From Bacillus pseudomycoides DSM 12442 (GTDB lineage Bacteria > Bacillota > Bacilli > Bacillales > Bacillaceae_G): DNA of 64,000 nucleotides. Shown one piece after another: positions 1 through 9,027 of this stretch. Position numbers and translations under genes: made by a program. The first letter of the stretch is position 1. Each line of letters begins with the position of its first letter. The notes under the pieces were generated by a model, which saw only the letters and a list, made by a program, of their open reading frames with translations, made no database searches and was not told the origin of the DNA. The stretch is taken from positions 3,232,812-3,296,811 of the forward strand of contig NZ_CM000745.1 in assembly GCF_000161455.1 (NCBI RefSeq), in the 5' to 3' direction.

Positions 1-75
1 CAAGTGAAGAAGGTCTGTTTTGGGTACGGATTTAAAATCCCAATATCAAAGCGACCTATTCTTCACTTCTACTAT

Positions 76-118
76 AAAAAAATAGTAGTGTAAACCAATG
101 CCTTGGTTTACACTACTA
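76..118 (-). terminator. Strong hairpin with minus-strand T-run
   Basis: Bases 83-98 and 103-118 are perfect 16-bp inverted repeats around a 4-nt loop. Read on the minus strand the stem is followed by seven T (76-82), the form of an intrinsic terminator. It lies well past the pyrE terminator, so what it ends is unclear: read-through from the pyr operon, or a small transcript arising in 120-368. Confidence 0.6.
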
Positions 119-368
119 ATCTTAGTATGTTTTGGGTGTTATGTATTGTAAGATGTTACAAATACGAAAATCCACATAAAAATAAAAAAAACCATTAAAT
201 AGTTTTTTGTCATGCCCATTTTTAGTGTATTCATAGAGAATCAATAAAAATGCACTACCATATTACCTTTTAGTATGCTTAGCTTGATAGCGATGTGTCG
301 GGACCTCATCTAGAATAATAGTTAGAATTACCAGGATAAGAGGATATTTATCTAACCATATTTTCTAT

Positions 369-408
369 AAAAAACACGACCGCGTTTCCCCCGCGGTCGT
401 GTTTTTTA
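369..408 (-). terminator. Terminator of the pyr operon
   Basis: A perfect 16-bp GC-rich inverted repeat (369-384 with 392-407), 7-nt loop, ends in a T-run on the minus strand just after the pyrE stop codon. It closes the ten-gene pyrimidine operon. Confidence 0.93.
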
Positions 409-411
409 TAA

Positions 412-1044
412 TTAGGCTGTAATCCAAGCCTCGTCAGCTGGATTTTTACGCCATTCTTGTAATTTTTTTGTTTCAGCTTGTCCGATCATACCTTTTTCTG
501 CTGCCACTTCAGTTAATGCACTGTAGTCGCTTAGAGAATATGATGCTACGTTTGCTGCTGCTAGTTTTTCTTTTCCTGCTTCAAGCTCATACGTGAAGAT
601 TGATACGATTCCTAATACTTCACAGCCAGCTTCGCGAAGTGCTTCTACACAAGTAATTGCACTGCCGCCAGTTGAAATTAAGTCTTCTACTACTACTACT
701 TTTTGACCTTTTTCTGCTTTTCCTTCAATCTGGTTCCCTTTACCATGACCTTTTGCTTTACTACGTACATAGCACATTGGTAAATCCATACGATCACTTA
801 CCCATGCAGCGTGCGCAATACCAGCAGTTGCTGTTCCTGCAATAACTTCTACAGTTGGGAAGTGTTCTTCGATTAACTTCTCTAATCCTGCCGCAATCGC
901 TTGGCGTACTTTTGGATATGATAACGTTAAACGATTATCACAATAAATTGGTGATTTCATACCAGAAGACCATGTAAATGGATCATTTGGTTGTAAAAAT
1001 ACTGCGCCAATTTCTAATAGATGAGATGCGATTTCTTTTTTCAT
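412..1044 (-). CDS. pyrE: Orotate phosphoribosyltransferase PyrE
   Basis: Transfers the ribose-5-phosphate of PRPP to orotate, making orotidine monophosphate, step five of de novo UMP synthesis in the cytoplasm. The type I phosphoribosyltransferase PRPP-binding motif VVVVEDLISTGGSA is plain. I chose the ATG at 1044 (210 residues, usual family length) rather than one six codons upstream, because it overlaps the pyrF stop by ATGA and follows a GGAAGGTG ribosome site. Last gene of the pyr operon, translationally coupled to pyrF and followed by the operon terminator. Confidence 0.97.
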   Translation of the reverse strand: MKKEIASHLLEIGAVFLQPNDPFTWSSGMKSPIYCDNRLTLSYPKVRQAIAAGLEKLIEEHFPTVEVIAGTATAGIAHAAWVSDRMDLPMCYVRSKAKGHGKGNQIEGKAEKGQKVVVVEDLISTGGSAITCVEALREAGCEVLGIVSIFTYELEAGKEKLAAANVASYSLSDYSALTEVAAEKGMIGQAETKKLQEWRKNPADEAWITA

Positions 1045-1757
1045 ATTGTTACACCTTCCCACTGTTGTTTTACGGTTTTATACGCTTCAAGCGGATTTTC
1101 TGCCTTTGTAATACTACGTCCCACTACAATGTAACTTGAACCAAGTTCACGTGCACGCTTTGGCGTTGCTACGCGTACTTGATCATTAACATCATCGCTT
1201 GCAAGACGAATCCCCGGTGTTACTGTTACAAATGCAGGTCCGCATACTTCACGTAACTTTGGTACTTCTAGTGTCGAACATACAACACCATCAAGTCCAC
1301 TTTCTTTCGTTAATTTTGCATAATGAGCAACCGCTTCTTCTAACGTTTTCTCAATACCAATCTCTTTTTTCATCATAGCTTCCGAAGTGCTTGTTAGTTG
1401 TGTAACTGCAATACAAATCGGTCTCTCTTTTCCTTCTCGCTTACCTTCCACTAATCCCTCAACCGCAGCTTTCATCATGCTACTTCCCCCAGCAGCATGA
1501 ACATTTACCATATCAACATCTAGACTAGCTAGGCTGCGCATAGCGCTTTTTACTGTATTCGGAATATCATGGAGCTTTAAATCTAGAAAAATTTGATGCC
1601 CTTTTTCTTTTAAGTACGTAATGATAGCAGGTCCCTCTTTATAGAATAGCTCCATACCAACTTTGACAAATAACTGTTCCCCTTCAAAGTGGCTTAAAAA
1701 CTGTTCTACCTCTGCCTTACCTGGAAAATCCAGTGCAACGATTAAAGACTGTGACAT
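1041..1757 (-). CDS. pyrF: Orotidine 5'-phosphate decarboxylase PyrF
   Basis: Decarboxylates OMP to UMP, the last step of de novo pyrimidine nucleotide synthesis. The catalytic Asp-Lys-x-x-Asp signature is visible in FLDLKLHDIPNTVK, in a TIM-barrel protein of 238 residues, normal for Bacillus. The ATG at 1757 gives the N-terminus MSQSLIVALDFPG; a further nine upstream codons belong to the pyrD tail. It starts 2 bp after the pyrD stop and its own stop overlaps the pyrE start, so the three genes are tightly coupled. Confidence 0.97.
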   Translation of the reverse strand: MSQSLIVALDFPGKAEVEQFLSHFEGEQLFVKVGMELFYKEGPAIITYLKEKGHQIFLDLKLHDIPNTVKSAMRSLASLDVDMVNVHAAGGSSMMKAAVEGLVEGKREGKERPICIAVTQLTSTSEAMMKKEIGIEKTLEEAVAHYAKLTKESGLDGVVCSTLEVPKLREVCGPAFVTVTPGIRLASDDVNDQVRVATPKRARELGSSYIVVGRSITKAENPLEAYKTVKQQWEGVTI

Positions 1758-1759
1758 GT

Positions 1760-2671
1760 TTATTTCCAGCTCCTTCCCTGACATTCCGAAATGTGATCAA
1801 ATCCTAATTCATCTAATAACGCTGGTAATTCTTCAATAATTGTTGGACATACGAACGGATCAACAAAGTTCGCTGTACCAACTGCAACTGCGCTTGCACC
1901 AGCGTAGAAGAACTCAATTACATCTTCTGCTGATTCAATACCGCCCATTCCGATAATCGGAATGTTAACCGCTTGACTCACTTCATGTACCATACGAATC
2001 GCCACTGGCTTAATTGCAGGTCCTGATAGTCCGCCTGTACGGTTTGCTAAAATGGGTTTTGCTGTTTTTAAATCTAGACGCATACCAAGCAATGTATTAA
2101 TCATCGTTAATCCGTCTGCACCTGCATTTTCAATTGCCTTCGCAATCTCTACAATGTTTGCCACGTTCGGTGACAATTTCACATATACCGGCACTTCAGA
2201 AACCTCTTTTACTCGCTTCGTTAAATCAGCAGCAATTTCTGGGACAGTACCAAAAGCTATACCACCCGTTTTTACGTTTGGACAAGAAATATTTAATTCT
2301 AGCGCATGAACATTCGGTGCTTTTGAAATTTCCTTTGCAACTGCTACATAATCCTCAGCTTGTGAACCTGCAACGTTCGCAATAATCGGAAGATCGAATT
2401 GCTCTAGCCATGGTAATTCAGAAGTCATTACCTTTTCTAGCCCAGGGTTTTGAAGTCCGATTGCATTTAGCATTCCGCCTGGTGTTTCAGCAACACGAGG
2501 CGTTGGATTTCCATAACGAGGTTGTTCTGTCGTTGCTTTAATCATGATTGATCCAAGTACGCTTAAATCATAAAATTGCGCATACTCACGACCAAACCCG
2601 AAGCAACCAGAAGCTGGGATGATTGGATTTTTCAACGATAATCCTGGTAATTCAACTTGCAATCTGTTCAT
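1760..2671 (-). CDS. pyrD: Dihydroorotate dehydrogenase 1B, catalytic subunit PyrD
   Basis: FMN subunit that oxidises dihydroorotate to orotate; in the class 1B enzyme it pairs with PyrK, which passes electrons to NAD. The active-site cysteine lies in LNISCPNVKTGG and the FMN-site glycines in IIGMGGIESAED. The 303-residue frame ends at TAA, yet the same frame runs on as Thr-Cys-His-Ser-Leu and a second stop, the tail I remember from 309-residue orthologues with Gln at this codon. This looks like a simple Gln-to-stop change shortening the C-terminus by six residues and removing an overlap with pyrF. ATGA overlap with pyrK. Confidence 0.96.
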   Translation of the reverse strand: MNRLQVELPGLSLKNPIIPASGCFGFGREYAQFYDLSVLGSIMIKATTEQPRYGNPTPRVAETPGGMLNAIGLQNPGLEKVMTSELPWLEQFDLPIIANVAGSQAEDYVAVAKEISKAPNVHALELNISCPNVKTGGIAFGTVPEIAADLTKRVKEVSEVPVYVKLSPNVANIVEIAKAIENAGADGLTMINTLLGMRLDLKTAKPILANRTGGLSGPAIKPVAIRMVHEVSQAVNIPIIGMGGIESAEDVIEFFYAGASAVAVGTANFVDPFVCPTIIEELPALLDELGFDHISECQGRSWK

Positions 2672-3447
2672 AGTACAACCTCCCCGATTGGAAATACTGG
2701 CCCGTCGCTACACACCTTCTTGTAAGAATGTCCGCTTGGATCTTCTTGCAAGTGACATACACATGCGAAACATGCTCCAATACCACAGCCCATACGTTCT
2801 TCTAGTGAAATGTAGGCTTTTTTCTCTTTATAACGACCTTCTAATGCACGTAACATTGCCAAAGGTCCACATGAGTATAAAATGTCAAAGTCGATTCCAT
2901 AAGCATCAATCACATCTGTTACAAATCCCTTTGTACCATGTGTACCATCAACTGTTGCCACATACGTATCGCCAAGCTCTGCAAATTTCTCTTCGTAGAA
3001 AACAACATCTTTTGTTTGGAAACCTAAGATGTGAATGACACGTACACCCTTTGCAACAAGACGCTGTGATAACTCATAAAGTGGTGGTACACCAATCCCT
3101 CCACCTACTAATAGAGCTGTTTGCCCAGCTTCCGCTTCTTCTACAGGAAAACCATGGCCTAATGGTCCTAATACATCTACAATTTCACCTTGTTTTCTCT
3201 TTGCTAGTGTTTTTGTTCCTTGTCCTTCTGCACGATATAGCATTGTAAATTCGTTCTTGTCTTGATCGACATCACAAATACTAATTGGGCGGCGCAGAAG
3301 GGGCGTAATGCCCTCTGCTACCTTAATGTGTACAAACTGCCCTGGTTCGTTCATTTGCTGTACAAGATCACCTTGAAGCACTAATTCATAAATATTTTTT
3401 GCGATTTCTGTTTGGTTAACGACGATCATATTTTGCTTTTGCATCAT
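2668..3447 (-). CDS. pyrK: Dihydroorotate dehydrogenase electron-transfer subunit PyrK
   Basis: FAD and [2Fe-2S] subunit that carries electrons from PyrD-bound FMN to NAD. The N-terminal ferredoxin-reductase-like domain has the flavin motif RRPIS; the NAD domain follows with LVGGGIGVPPLYEL; the C-terminal cysteines in CGIGACFACVC plus a Cys about 15 residues on match the cluster ligands. At 259 residues it is standard length. Its ATG overlaps the carB stop and its stop overlaps the pyrD start, fitting equal synthesis of the two subunits. Confidence 0.96.
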   Translation of the reverse strand: MMQKQNMIVVNQTEIAKNIYELVLQGDLVQQMNEPGQFVHIKVAEGITPLLRRPISICDVDQDKNEFTMLYRAEGQGTKTLAKRKQGEIVDVLGPLGHGFPVEEAEAGQTALLVGGGIGVPPLYELSQRLVAKGVRVIHILGFQTKDVVFYEEKFAELGDTYVATVDGTHGTKGFVTDVIDAYGIDFDILYSCGPLAMLRALEGRYKEKKAYISLEERMGCGIGACFACVCHLQEDPSGHSYKKVCSDGPVFPIGEVVL

Positions 3448-6400
3448 GCATGTACCACCTCGTGACGCTGCGCTGGCGCGATTTCTTTCATTGCGTGAGC
3501 TGAGAATGTCATGGATTCTAGTACTCTTAAAATTGCTCTTGTTGTATCAAGTGAAGTTAAGCAAGCCACACCATTTTCTACTGATTCACGGCGAATGCGG
3601 AAACCATCACGCGCTGGTTGTTTTCCTTTTGTTAACGTATTGATTACAAACTGTGCTTTCCCTTGACGGATAATATCAAGTAAGTTGTAGTCTTCAGAAT
3701 CAATTTTGTTTACAACTTGCACCGGAATGCTTTTCTCTGTTAACGATTGTGCTGTTCCTGCTGTTGCTAATAAGTTATAGCCGATTTCATGGAAGCGTTT
3801 TGCAATTTCCATTGCTTCTTCTTTATCTTTATCCGCTACAGTAATGATTACTGATCCGTGCGTTGGAATGTTAATTCCAGAAGCAACAAGTCCTTTATAT
3901 AGTGCTTTTTCAAGCGTTAAGTCTTTCCCCATTACTTCCCCTGTTGATTTCATTTCAGGCCCTAATGTTGTATCAACTGAACGTAGTTTCGCAAATGAGA
4001 ATACTGGAGCTTTTACATACACTTCATTCTCTTCTGAGCGATAGCCAGTTTCATATCCTTGTTCTACAAGATTTTGACCTAAAATAACTTTCGTTGCGAT
4101 ATTCGCCATCGGTACGCCTGTAATTTTACTTAAGAATGGTACTGTACGGCTCGCACGTGGGTTTACTTCAATTACATACACTTCGTCTTTGAATACTACA
4201 AACTGGATATTCAGTAATCCAACAATGTTTAATCCTCTTCCAAGTGCAATTGTATTTTCGATAATTTGTTCTTTCAGTTTTGCAGATAAGCTTTGCGGTG
4301 GGTATACTCCAATTGAGTCACCAGAGTGAACTCCAGCGCGTTCAATATGTTCCATAATACCTGGAATGAATACATTTTCACCGTCTGAAATTGCATCTAC
4401 TTCAATTTCTTTACCAACCATATAGCGGTCAATTAATACTGGATGATCCGCATGAACTTTAACCGCATTTTTCATGTAATGCAGTAGTTCTTCTTGACGA
4501 TATACGATTTCCATCGCACGCCCACCAAGTACGTAAGATGGTCTTACTAATACTGGGTAACCAATTTCTTCAGCGATTGCTACCGCTTGTTCTACAGTCG
4601 TTGCTGTTTTACCAACAGGTTGCGGGATACCAAGCTGTGTTAATGCTGCTTCAAATTTATCACGATCTTCTGCACGGTCTAAATCTTCAAGTGATGTTCC
4701 TAAAATTTTCACACCGTGTTCTTCTAATTTAGCAGCTAAGTTAATTGCCGTTTGTCCACCGAACTGAACGATAACACCTTCTGGCTTCTCTAAATCAATG
4801 ATGTGCATTACATCTTCGATTGTTAATGGTTCAAAGTATAATTTGTCAGAAATACTGAAGTCTGTTGAAACTGTTTCTGGGTTATTGTTAATAATAATTG
4901 CTTCATATCCGGCTTCTTTAATTGCCCATACAGAGTGAACTGTTGCATAGTCAAACTCAACACCTTGGCCGATGCGGATTGGACCAGATCCAAGTACAAC
5001 TACGCTTTTACGATCTGTAACGATCGATTCATTTTCATCTCCATATGTGCTGTAGTAGTAAGGTGTTGCAGATTCGAATTCTGCCGCACAAGTATCTACC
5101 ATTTTGAATACTGGCGTCATGCTATTTTCTTTACGCACATCATAAATTTCACGTTCTGTTTTACCCCAAGCAGCTGCGATGTAATGATCACTGAAGCCCA
5201 TTTCTTTTGCTTCTTGTAATACTTCCATATTTCCTATATTCGCTTTTACTTCGCGTTCCATGTTTACGATGTTTTCGACTTTTTGTAAGAAGAAGAAGTC
5301 CATTTCACACCATGCATTGATTTCTTCTTTCGTTACACCTTGACGGATCGCTTCTGCTACAACAAACAGACGCTCATCATCAGCTTTTATAATACGTTTT
5401 TTCATTGTTTCTTTATCAAGCTCTTTTAGATGCTCTAACTCTAAGTGATAAATGCCAAGCTCTAAAGAACGAACCGCTTTTAATAATGATTCCTCTAAGT
5501 TACGTCCGATTGACATAACTTCACCAGTTGCCTTCATCTGTGTACCAAGTGTTCTGTTTGCTGATTCAAACTTATCAAATGGCCAGCGCGGAATTTTTGA
5601 AACAACGTAGTCTAATGCTGGCTCGAAGCAAGCGTATGTTTTTTGTGTTACTGGGTTTACAATTTCATCTAATGTTAAGCCGACTGCAATTTTCGCTGCT
5701 AACTTCGCAATTGGATATCCTGTTGCTTTAGATGCTAGTGCAGATGAACGACTTACACGTGGATTTACTTCGATTACATAGTATTGGAAGCTATATGGAT
5801 CAAGTGCAAGCTGAACGTTACATCCACCTTCAATTCCTAACGCACGAATAATTCGTAATGAAGTGTTACGTAACATTTGATACTCACGGTCACTTAATGT
5901 TTGGCTCGGCGCTACAACGATAGAATCACCTGTGTGAACCCCAACTGGATCGATATTTTCCATGTTACATACTACGATTGCGTTATCATTTGAATCACGC
6001 ATTACTTCGTATTCGATTTCTTTACAACCAGCAATACTCTTTTCTAATAAACATTGCGTTACCGGGCTATGTTTTAAACCACTTGTTACGGTTTCAATTA
6101 ATTCTTTTTCATTGTGACAAATACCGCCGCCTGTTCCGCCAAGTGTAAATGCTGGGCGAACGATTACCGGATACCCAATTTCTTTTACAAATTCATATGC
6201 TTCATCAAGCGTATGAATGATTTCACTTGGTGGTGTTGGTTCATTTAACTCTTGCATTAATGTACGGAATAGATCACGATCTTCCGCTTGCTCAATTGCT
6301 GATAATTTTGTTCCTAAAATTTCAACTCCACACTCGTCAAGCACACCTGATTTCGCAAGTTCAACAGCCATGTTTAAGCCCGTTTGACCACCTAATGTTG

Positions 6401-6662
6401 GTAAGATTGCATCTGGACGTTCTTTACGAATAATACGGCTTACGAATTCTAATGTTAATGGTTCAATATATACTTTATCTGCTGTTGCAGTATCTGTCAT
6501 AATTGTTGCTGGGTTAGAGTTAACAAGGATTACTTTGTAACCTTCCTCTTTAAGAGATTGACAAGCTTGTGTACCAGAGTAGTCAAATTCCGCTGCTTGC
6601 CCAATTACAATTGGTCCTGATCCGATTACTAAAATTGTGTTAATGTCTAAGCGTTTTGGCAT
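3444..6662 (-). CDS. carB: Carbamoyl-phosphate synthase large subunit, pyrimidine-specific
   Basis: Makes carbamoyl phosphate from ammonia (channelled from CarA), bicarbonate and two ATP. The 1072-residue chain shows the expected internal duplication: two ATP-grasp halves, the first opening with ILVIGSGPIVIGQAAEFDYS and the second with VVLGSGPIRIGQGVEFDYA, then a C-terminal MGS-like regulatory domain. Position between carA and pyrK in the operon marks it as the pyrimidine enzyme (PyrAB of B. subtilis). It overlaps carA by 16 bp and pyrK by 4 bp. Confidence 0.97.
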   Translation of the reverse strand: MPKRLDINTILVIGSGPIVIGQAAEFDYSGTQACQSLKEEGYKVILVNSNPATIMTDTATADKVYIEPLTLEFVSRIIRKERPDAILPTLGGQTGLNMAVELAKSGVLDECGVEILGTKLSAIEQAEDRDLFRTLMQELNEPTPPSEIIHTLDEAYEFVKEIGYPVIVRPAFTLGGTGGGICHNEKELIETVTSGLKHSPVTQCLLEKSIAGCKEIEYEVMRDSNDNAIVVCNMENIDPVGVHTGDSIVVAPSQTLSDREYQMLRNTSLRIIRALGIEGGCNVQLALDPYSFQYYVIEVNPRVSRSSALASKATGYPIAKLAAKIAVGLTLDEIVNPVTQKTYACFEPALDYVVSKIPRWPFDKFESANRTLGTQMKATGEVMSIGRNLEESLLKAVRSLELGIYHLELEHLKELDKETMKKRIIKADDERLFVVAEAIRQGVTKEEINAWCEMDFFFLQKVENIVNMEREVKANIGNMEVLQEAKEMGFSDHYIAAAWGKTEREIYDVRKENSMTPVFKMVDTCAAEFESATPYYYSTYGDENESIVTDRKSVVVLGSGPIRIGQGVEFDYATVHSVWAIKEAGYEAIIINNNPETVSTDFSISDKLYFEPLTIEDVMHIIDLEKPEGVIVQFGGQTAINLAAKLEEHGVKILGTSLEDLDRAEDRDKFEAALTQLGIPQPVGKTATTVEQAVAIAEEIGYPVLVRPSYVLGGRAMEIVYRQEELLHYMKNAVKVHADHPVLIDRYMVGKEIEVDAISDGENVFIPGIMEHIERAGVHSGDSIGVYPPQSLSAKLKEQIIENTIALGRGLNIVGLLNIQFVVFKDEVYVIEVNPRASRTVPFLSKITGVPMANIATKVILGQNLVEQGYETGYRSEENEVYVKAPVFSFAKLRSVDTTLGPEMKSTGEVMGKDLTLEKALYKGLVASGINIPTHGSVIITVADKDKEEAMEIAKRFHEIGYNLLATAGTAQSLTEKSIPVQVVNKIDSEDYNLLDIIRQGKAQFVINTLTKGKQPARDGFRIRRESVENGVACLTSLDTTRAILRVLESMTFSAHAMKEIAPAQRHEVVHA

Positions 6663-7744
6663 AACTCTTCCCCTTCTTTCTTGAAGTTTTCAATCATTAT
6701 TAAGAAATCTTCGAATAAATCATTTGCATCTTCTGGTCCCGCTGAAGCTTCTGGATGATATTGCACTGTAAATGCTGGGAACTTCTTATGACGAAGTCCT
6801 TCTACAGTTCCATCATTTAAAGCTACATGCGTAATTTCAAGATCTGTATTTTCAACTGACGCTTCTTCTACTGCGTAACCATGGTTTTGAGAAGTAATTG
6901 CTACTTTTCCAGTTGCAAGATGTTTTACTGGATGATTTAAACCACGGTGACCGAATTTTAACTTACTTGTATTCGCACCAGATGCTAGAGCAAACAATTG
7001 ATGTCCAAGGCAAATCCCGAATAAAGGTACTTTTCCGATGATTTCTTTTAACATTTCAATTGCTTCTGGTACATCTTTTGGATCACCAGGTCCATTACTT
7101 AACATAATTCCGTCTGGACTAAGGCGTAAAATTTCTTCCGCTGTTGTATTGTAAGGTACAACGATTACATCACAATCACGTTTATTTAGCTCGCGCAAAA
7201 TACCGTGCTTCATTCCGAAGTCTACAAGTACAACACGATGGCCACGGCCTGGACTTGGATATGGATCTTTTGTTGATACGCGTTTCACATGATCTGTAAA
7301 GACTGTCGCTTTTAATTGGCTAACGATGTACTCTACATCCGCATCCATGTTGCAAAGACGCCCGCGCAGTGTTCCATATTGACGAATTTTCCGCGTTAAT
7401 TTTCTTGTATCAATTCCTGCGAGTCCGGGAATATTTCTTTCTTTTAAGTAATCATCTAACGAAATTTCATTACGGAAGTTAGATGGGTGATCACAAATTT
7501 CGTTTACTATTAAACCATTTACAGATGGATGAATTGATTCGAAATCATCACGGTTAATGCCATAGTTTCCGATTAATGGGTACGTAAATGTTACAATTTG
7601 ACCGCAGTATGATGGATCAGATAATGTTTCTTGATATCCAGTCATTCCTGTTGTAAATACAACCTCACCTGACTTTTCGATCTCTCCTCCGAAACCTTTT
7701 CCAATTAATACTGTTCCATCTTCTAAGATAAGCTGTCTTTTCAT
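6647..7744 (-). CDS. carA: Carbamoyl-phosphate synthase small (glutaminase) subunit
   Basis: Hydrolyses glutamine and delivers ammonia to CarB. The N-terminal small-subunit domain precedes a class I amidotransferase domain with nucleophile Cys in FGICLGHQLFA and the partner His-x-Glu in VQYHPEAS. Start set at the ATG at 7744 (MKRQLILEDG, 365 residues), which overlaps the pyrC stop by ATGA; an extra eight codons upstream overlap the pyrC C-terminus and are unlikely. PyrAA of B. subtilis. Confidence 0.96.
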   Translation of the reverse strand: MKRQLILEDGTVLIGKGFGGEIEKSGEVVFTTGMTGYQETLSDPSYCGQIVTFTYPLIGNYGINRDDFESIHPSVNGLIVNEICDHPSNFRNEISLDDYLKERNIPGLAGIDTRKLTRKIRQYGTLRGRLCNMDADVEYIVSQLKATVFTDHVKRVSTKDPYPSPGRGHRVVLVDFGMKHGILRELNKRDCDVIVVPYNTTAEEILRLSPDGIMLSNGPGDPKDVPEAIEMLKEIIGKVPLFGICLGHQLFALASGANTSKLKFGHRGLNHPVKHLATGKVAITSQNHGYAVEEASVENTDLEITHVALNDGTVEGLRHKKFPAFTVQYHPEASAGPEDANDLFEDFLIMIENFKKEGEELCQNA

Positions 7745-9027
7745 ACTAATGCACTCTCCTTTTGCCATGCGATCTTACCGCCAACTATTGTCATAACCGG
7801 CCATCCTTGACACTTCCAGCCTGCAAACGGCGTATTTTTTCCTTTTGATAAGAATGTTGTTGGATCAATTTCTTCTTCTTGTTCTAAATCGATAATTGTA
7901 ATATCTGCCGCTCTTCCTTCCTGCAAGCGACCTGCTTCTAAACCAAATGTATCAGCTGGTTTTTCTGTTAAGAATTGAATCAATTGTTCTAATGTGATAA
8001 TCCCCTTTTTCACAAGGTTTGTATATAGTAATGGGAATGCTGTTTCAAAACCAGTAATTCCAAATGGTGCTCTTTCAATACCTTGTGCTTTTTCTTCTGC
8101 TGCATGCGGTGCATGATCTGTTGCAATTATATCGATTGTTCCATCTAATAATCCTTCAATTAAGGCTTCGTGATCTTCTTTTCCTCGAAGCGGTGGATTC
8201 ATTTTAAAGTTTGGATCAACACCTGGGATATCATCTTCACATAATACTAAGTGGTGCGGTGTTACTTCTGCTGTCACTTTAATTCCAGCACGTTTTGCAT
8301 CACGAATCACTCGTACAGATCCTTTTGTACTTACGTGACATACGTGATAGTGGCAATCTGCCGCTTCCGCAAGTAATATGTCCCGGGCAATATGTACAGA
8401 TTCACATACTGATGGGATACCGTTTAATCCGTGTTCCTTAGAAAACTTCCCTTCATGTACACAACCTTTATTAATTAGTGTATTTTCTTCACAGTGTGCA
8501 ACGACTGCCATATTTAATTTTGCTGCACGTTTCATAGCAGCTAGCATCATGCTTGCATCTTGTACGCCTACTCCATCATCAGTAAACGCGAATGCTCCAA
8601 GTTCTTTTAATGTTTCAAAGTCTGTCATTTCAGAACCTGCTTGACGTACTGTAATTGCGCCATATGGCAGTACATTTACATGTGCTTTTTCTTTAATTCG
8701 TTTTTGTAAGTCTTCCATATGTTCTTTGCTGTCTGGTACTGGGCGTGTATTTGGCATTGCGCAAATTGTTGTAAATCCACCTTTTGCTGCTGCAAGCGTA
8801 CCTGTTTCAATTGTTTCTTTATGTTCACCACCTGGTTCGCGAAGATGAACGTGTACATCTACTAGTCCAGGTGCGATTAATTTTCCATTTACATCGATTA
8901 CTTCAACATTATCTGCCGTAATATTTTCTGCTACTTTCGCAATTTTACCGTCTTGTACAAGAAGATCTGTTGCTACAATTTTTCCTTCTTCATTTAGATA
9001 ACGTCCATTTTTAAACAAATAATTCAT
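7741..9027 (-). CDS. pyrC: Dihydroorotase PyrC
   Basis: Zinc amidohydrolase that cyclises carbamoyl-aspartate to dihydroorotate. The first metal motif is DVHVHLREPG near residue 60, with further ligands around VVAHCEE and the catalytic Asp in ATDHAPH near residue 305. At 428 residues it is the class I type used by Bacillus. It overlaps pyrB by 17 bp and carA by 4 bp, so ribosomes probably pass from gene to gene. Confidence 0.97.
   Translation of the reverse strand: MNYLFKNGRYLNEEGKIVATDLLVQDGKIAKVAENITADNVEVIDVNGKLIAPGLVDVHVHLREPGGEHKETIETGTLAAAKGGFTTICAMPNTRPVPDSKEHMEDLQKRIKEKAHVNVLPYGAITVRQAGSEMTDFETLKELGAFAFTDDGVGVQDASMMLAAMKRAAKLNMAVVAHCEENTLINKGCVHEGKFSKEHGLNGIPSVCESVHIARDILLAEAADCHYHVCHVSTKGSVRVIRDAKRAGIKVTAEVTPHHLVLCEDDIPGVDPNFKMNPPLRGKEDHEALIEGLLDGTIDIIATDHAPHAAEEKAQGIERAPFGITGFETAFPLLYTNLVKKGIITLEQLIQFLTEKPADTFGLEAGRLQEGRAADITIIDLEQEEEIDPTTFLSKGKNTPFAGWKCQGWPVMTIVGGKIAWQKESALV

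Larger units (their letters stand above)
1..411. other. Gene-free left edge, rich in inverted repeats
   Basis: No convincing reading frame lies here. Bases 2-11 and 57-66 form a long-range inverted repeat (AAGTGAAGAA with TTCTTCACTT), with GGTC/GACC (12-15/52-55) extending it inward. A perfect 16-bp hairpin sits at 83-118 and the pyrE terminator at 369-408. Bases 120-368 show nothing I can name. The first element may be cut by the window edge. Confidence 0.6.
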
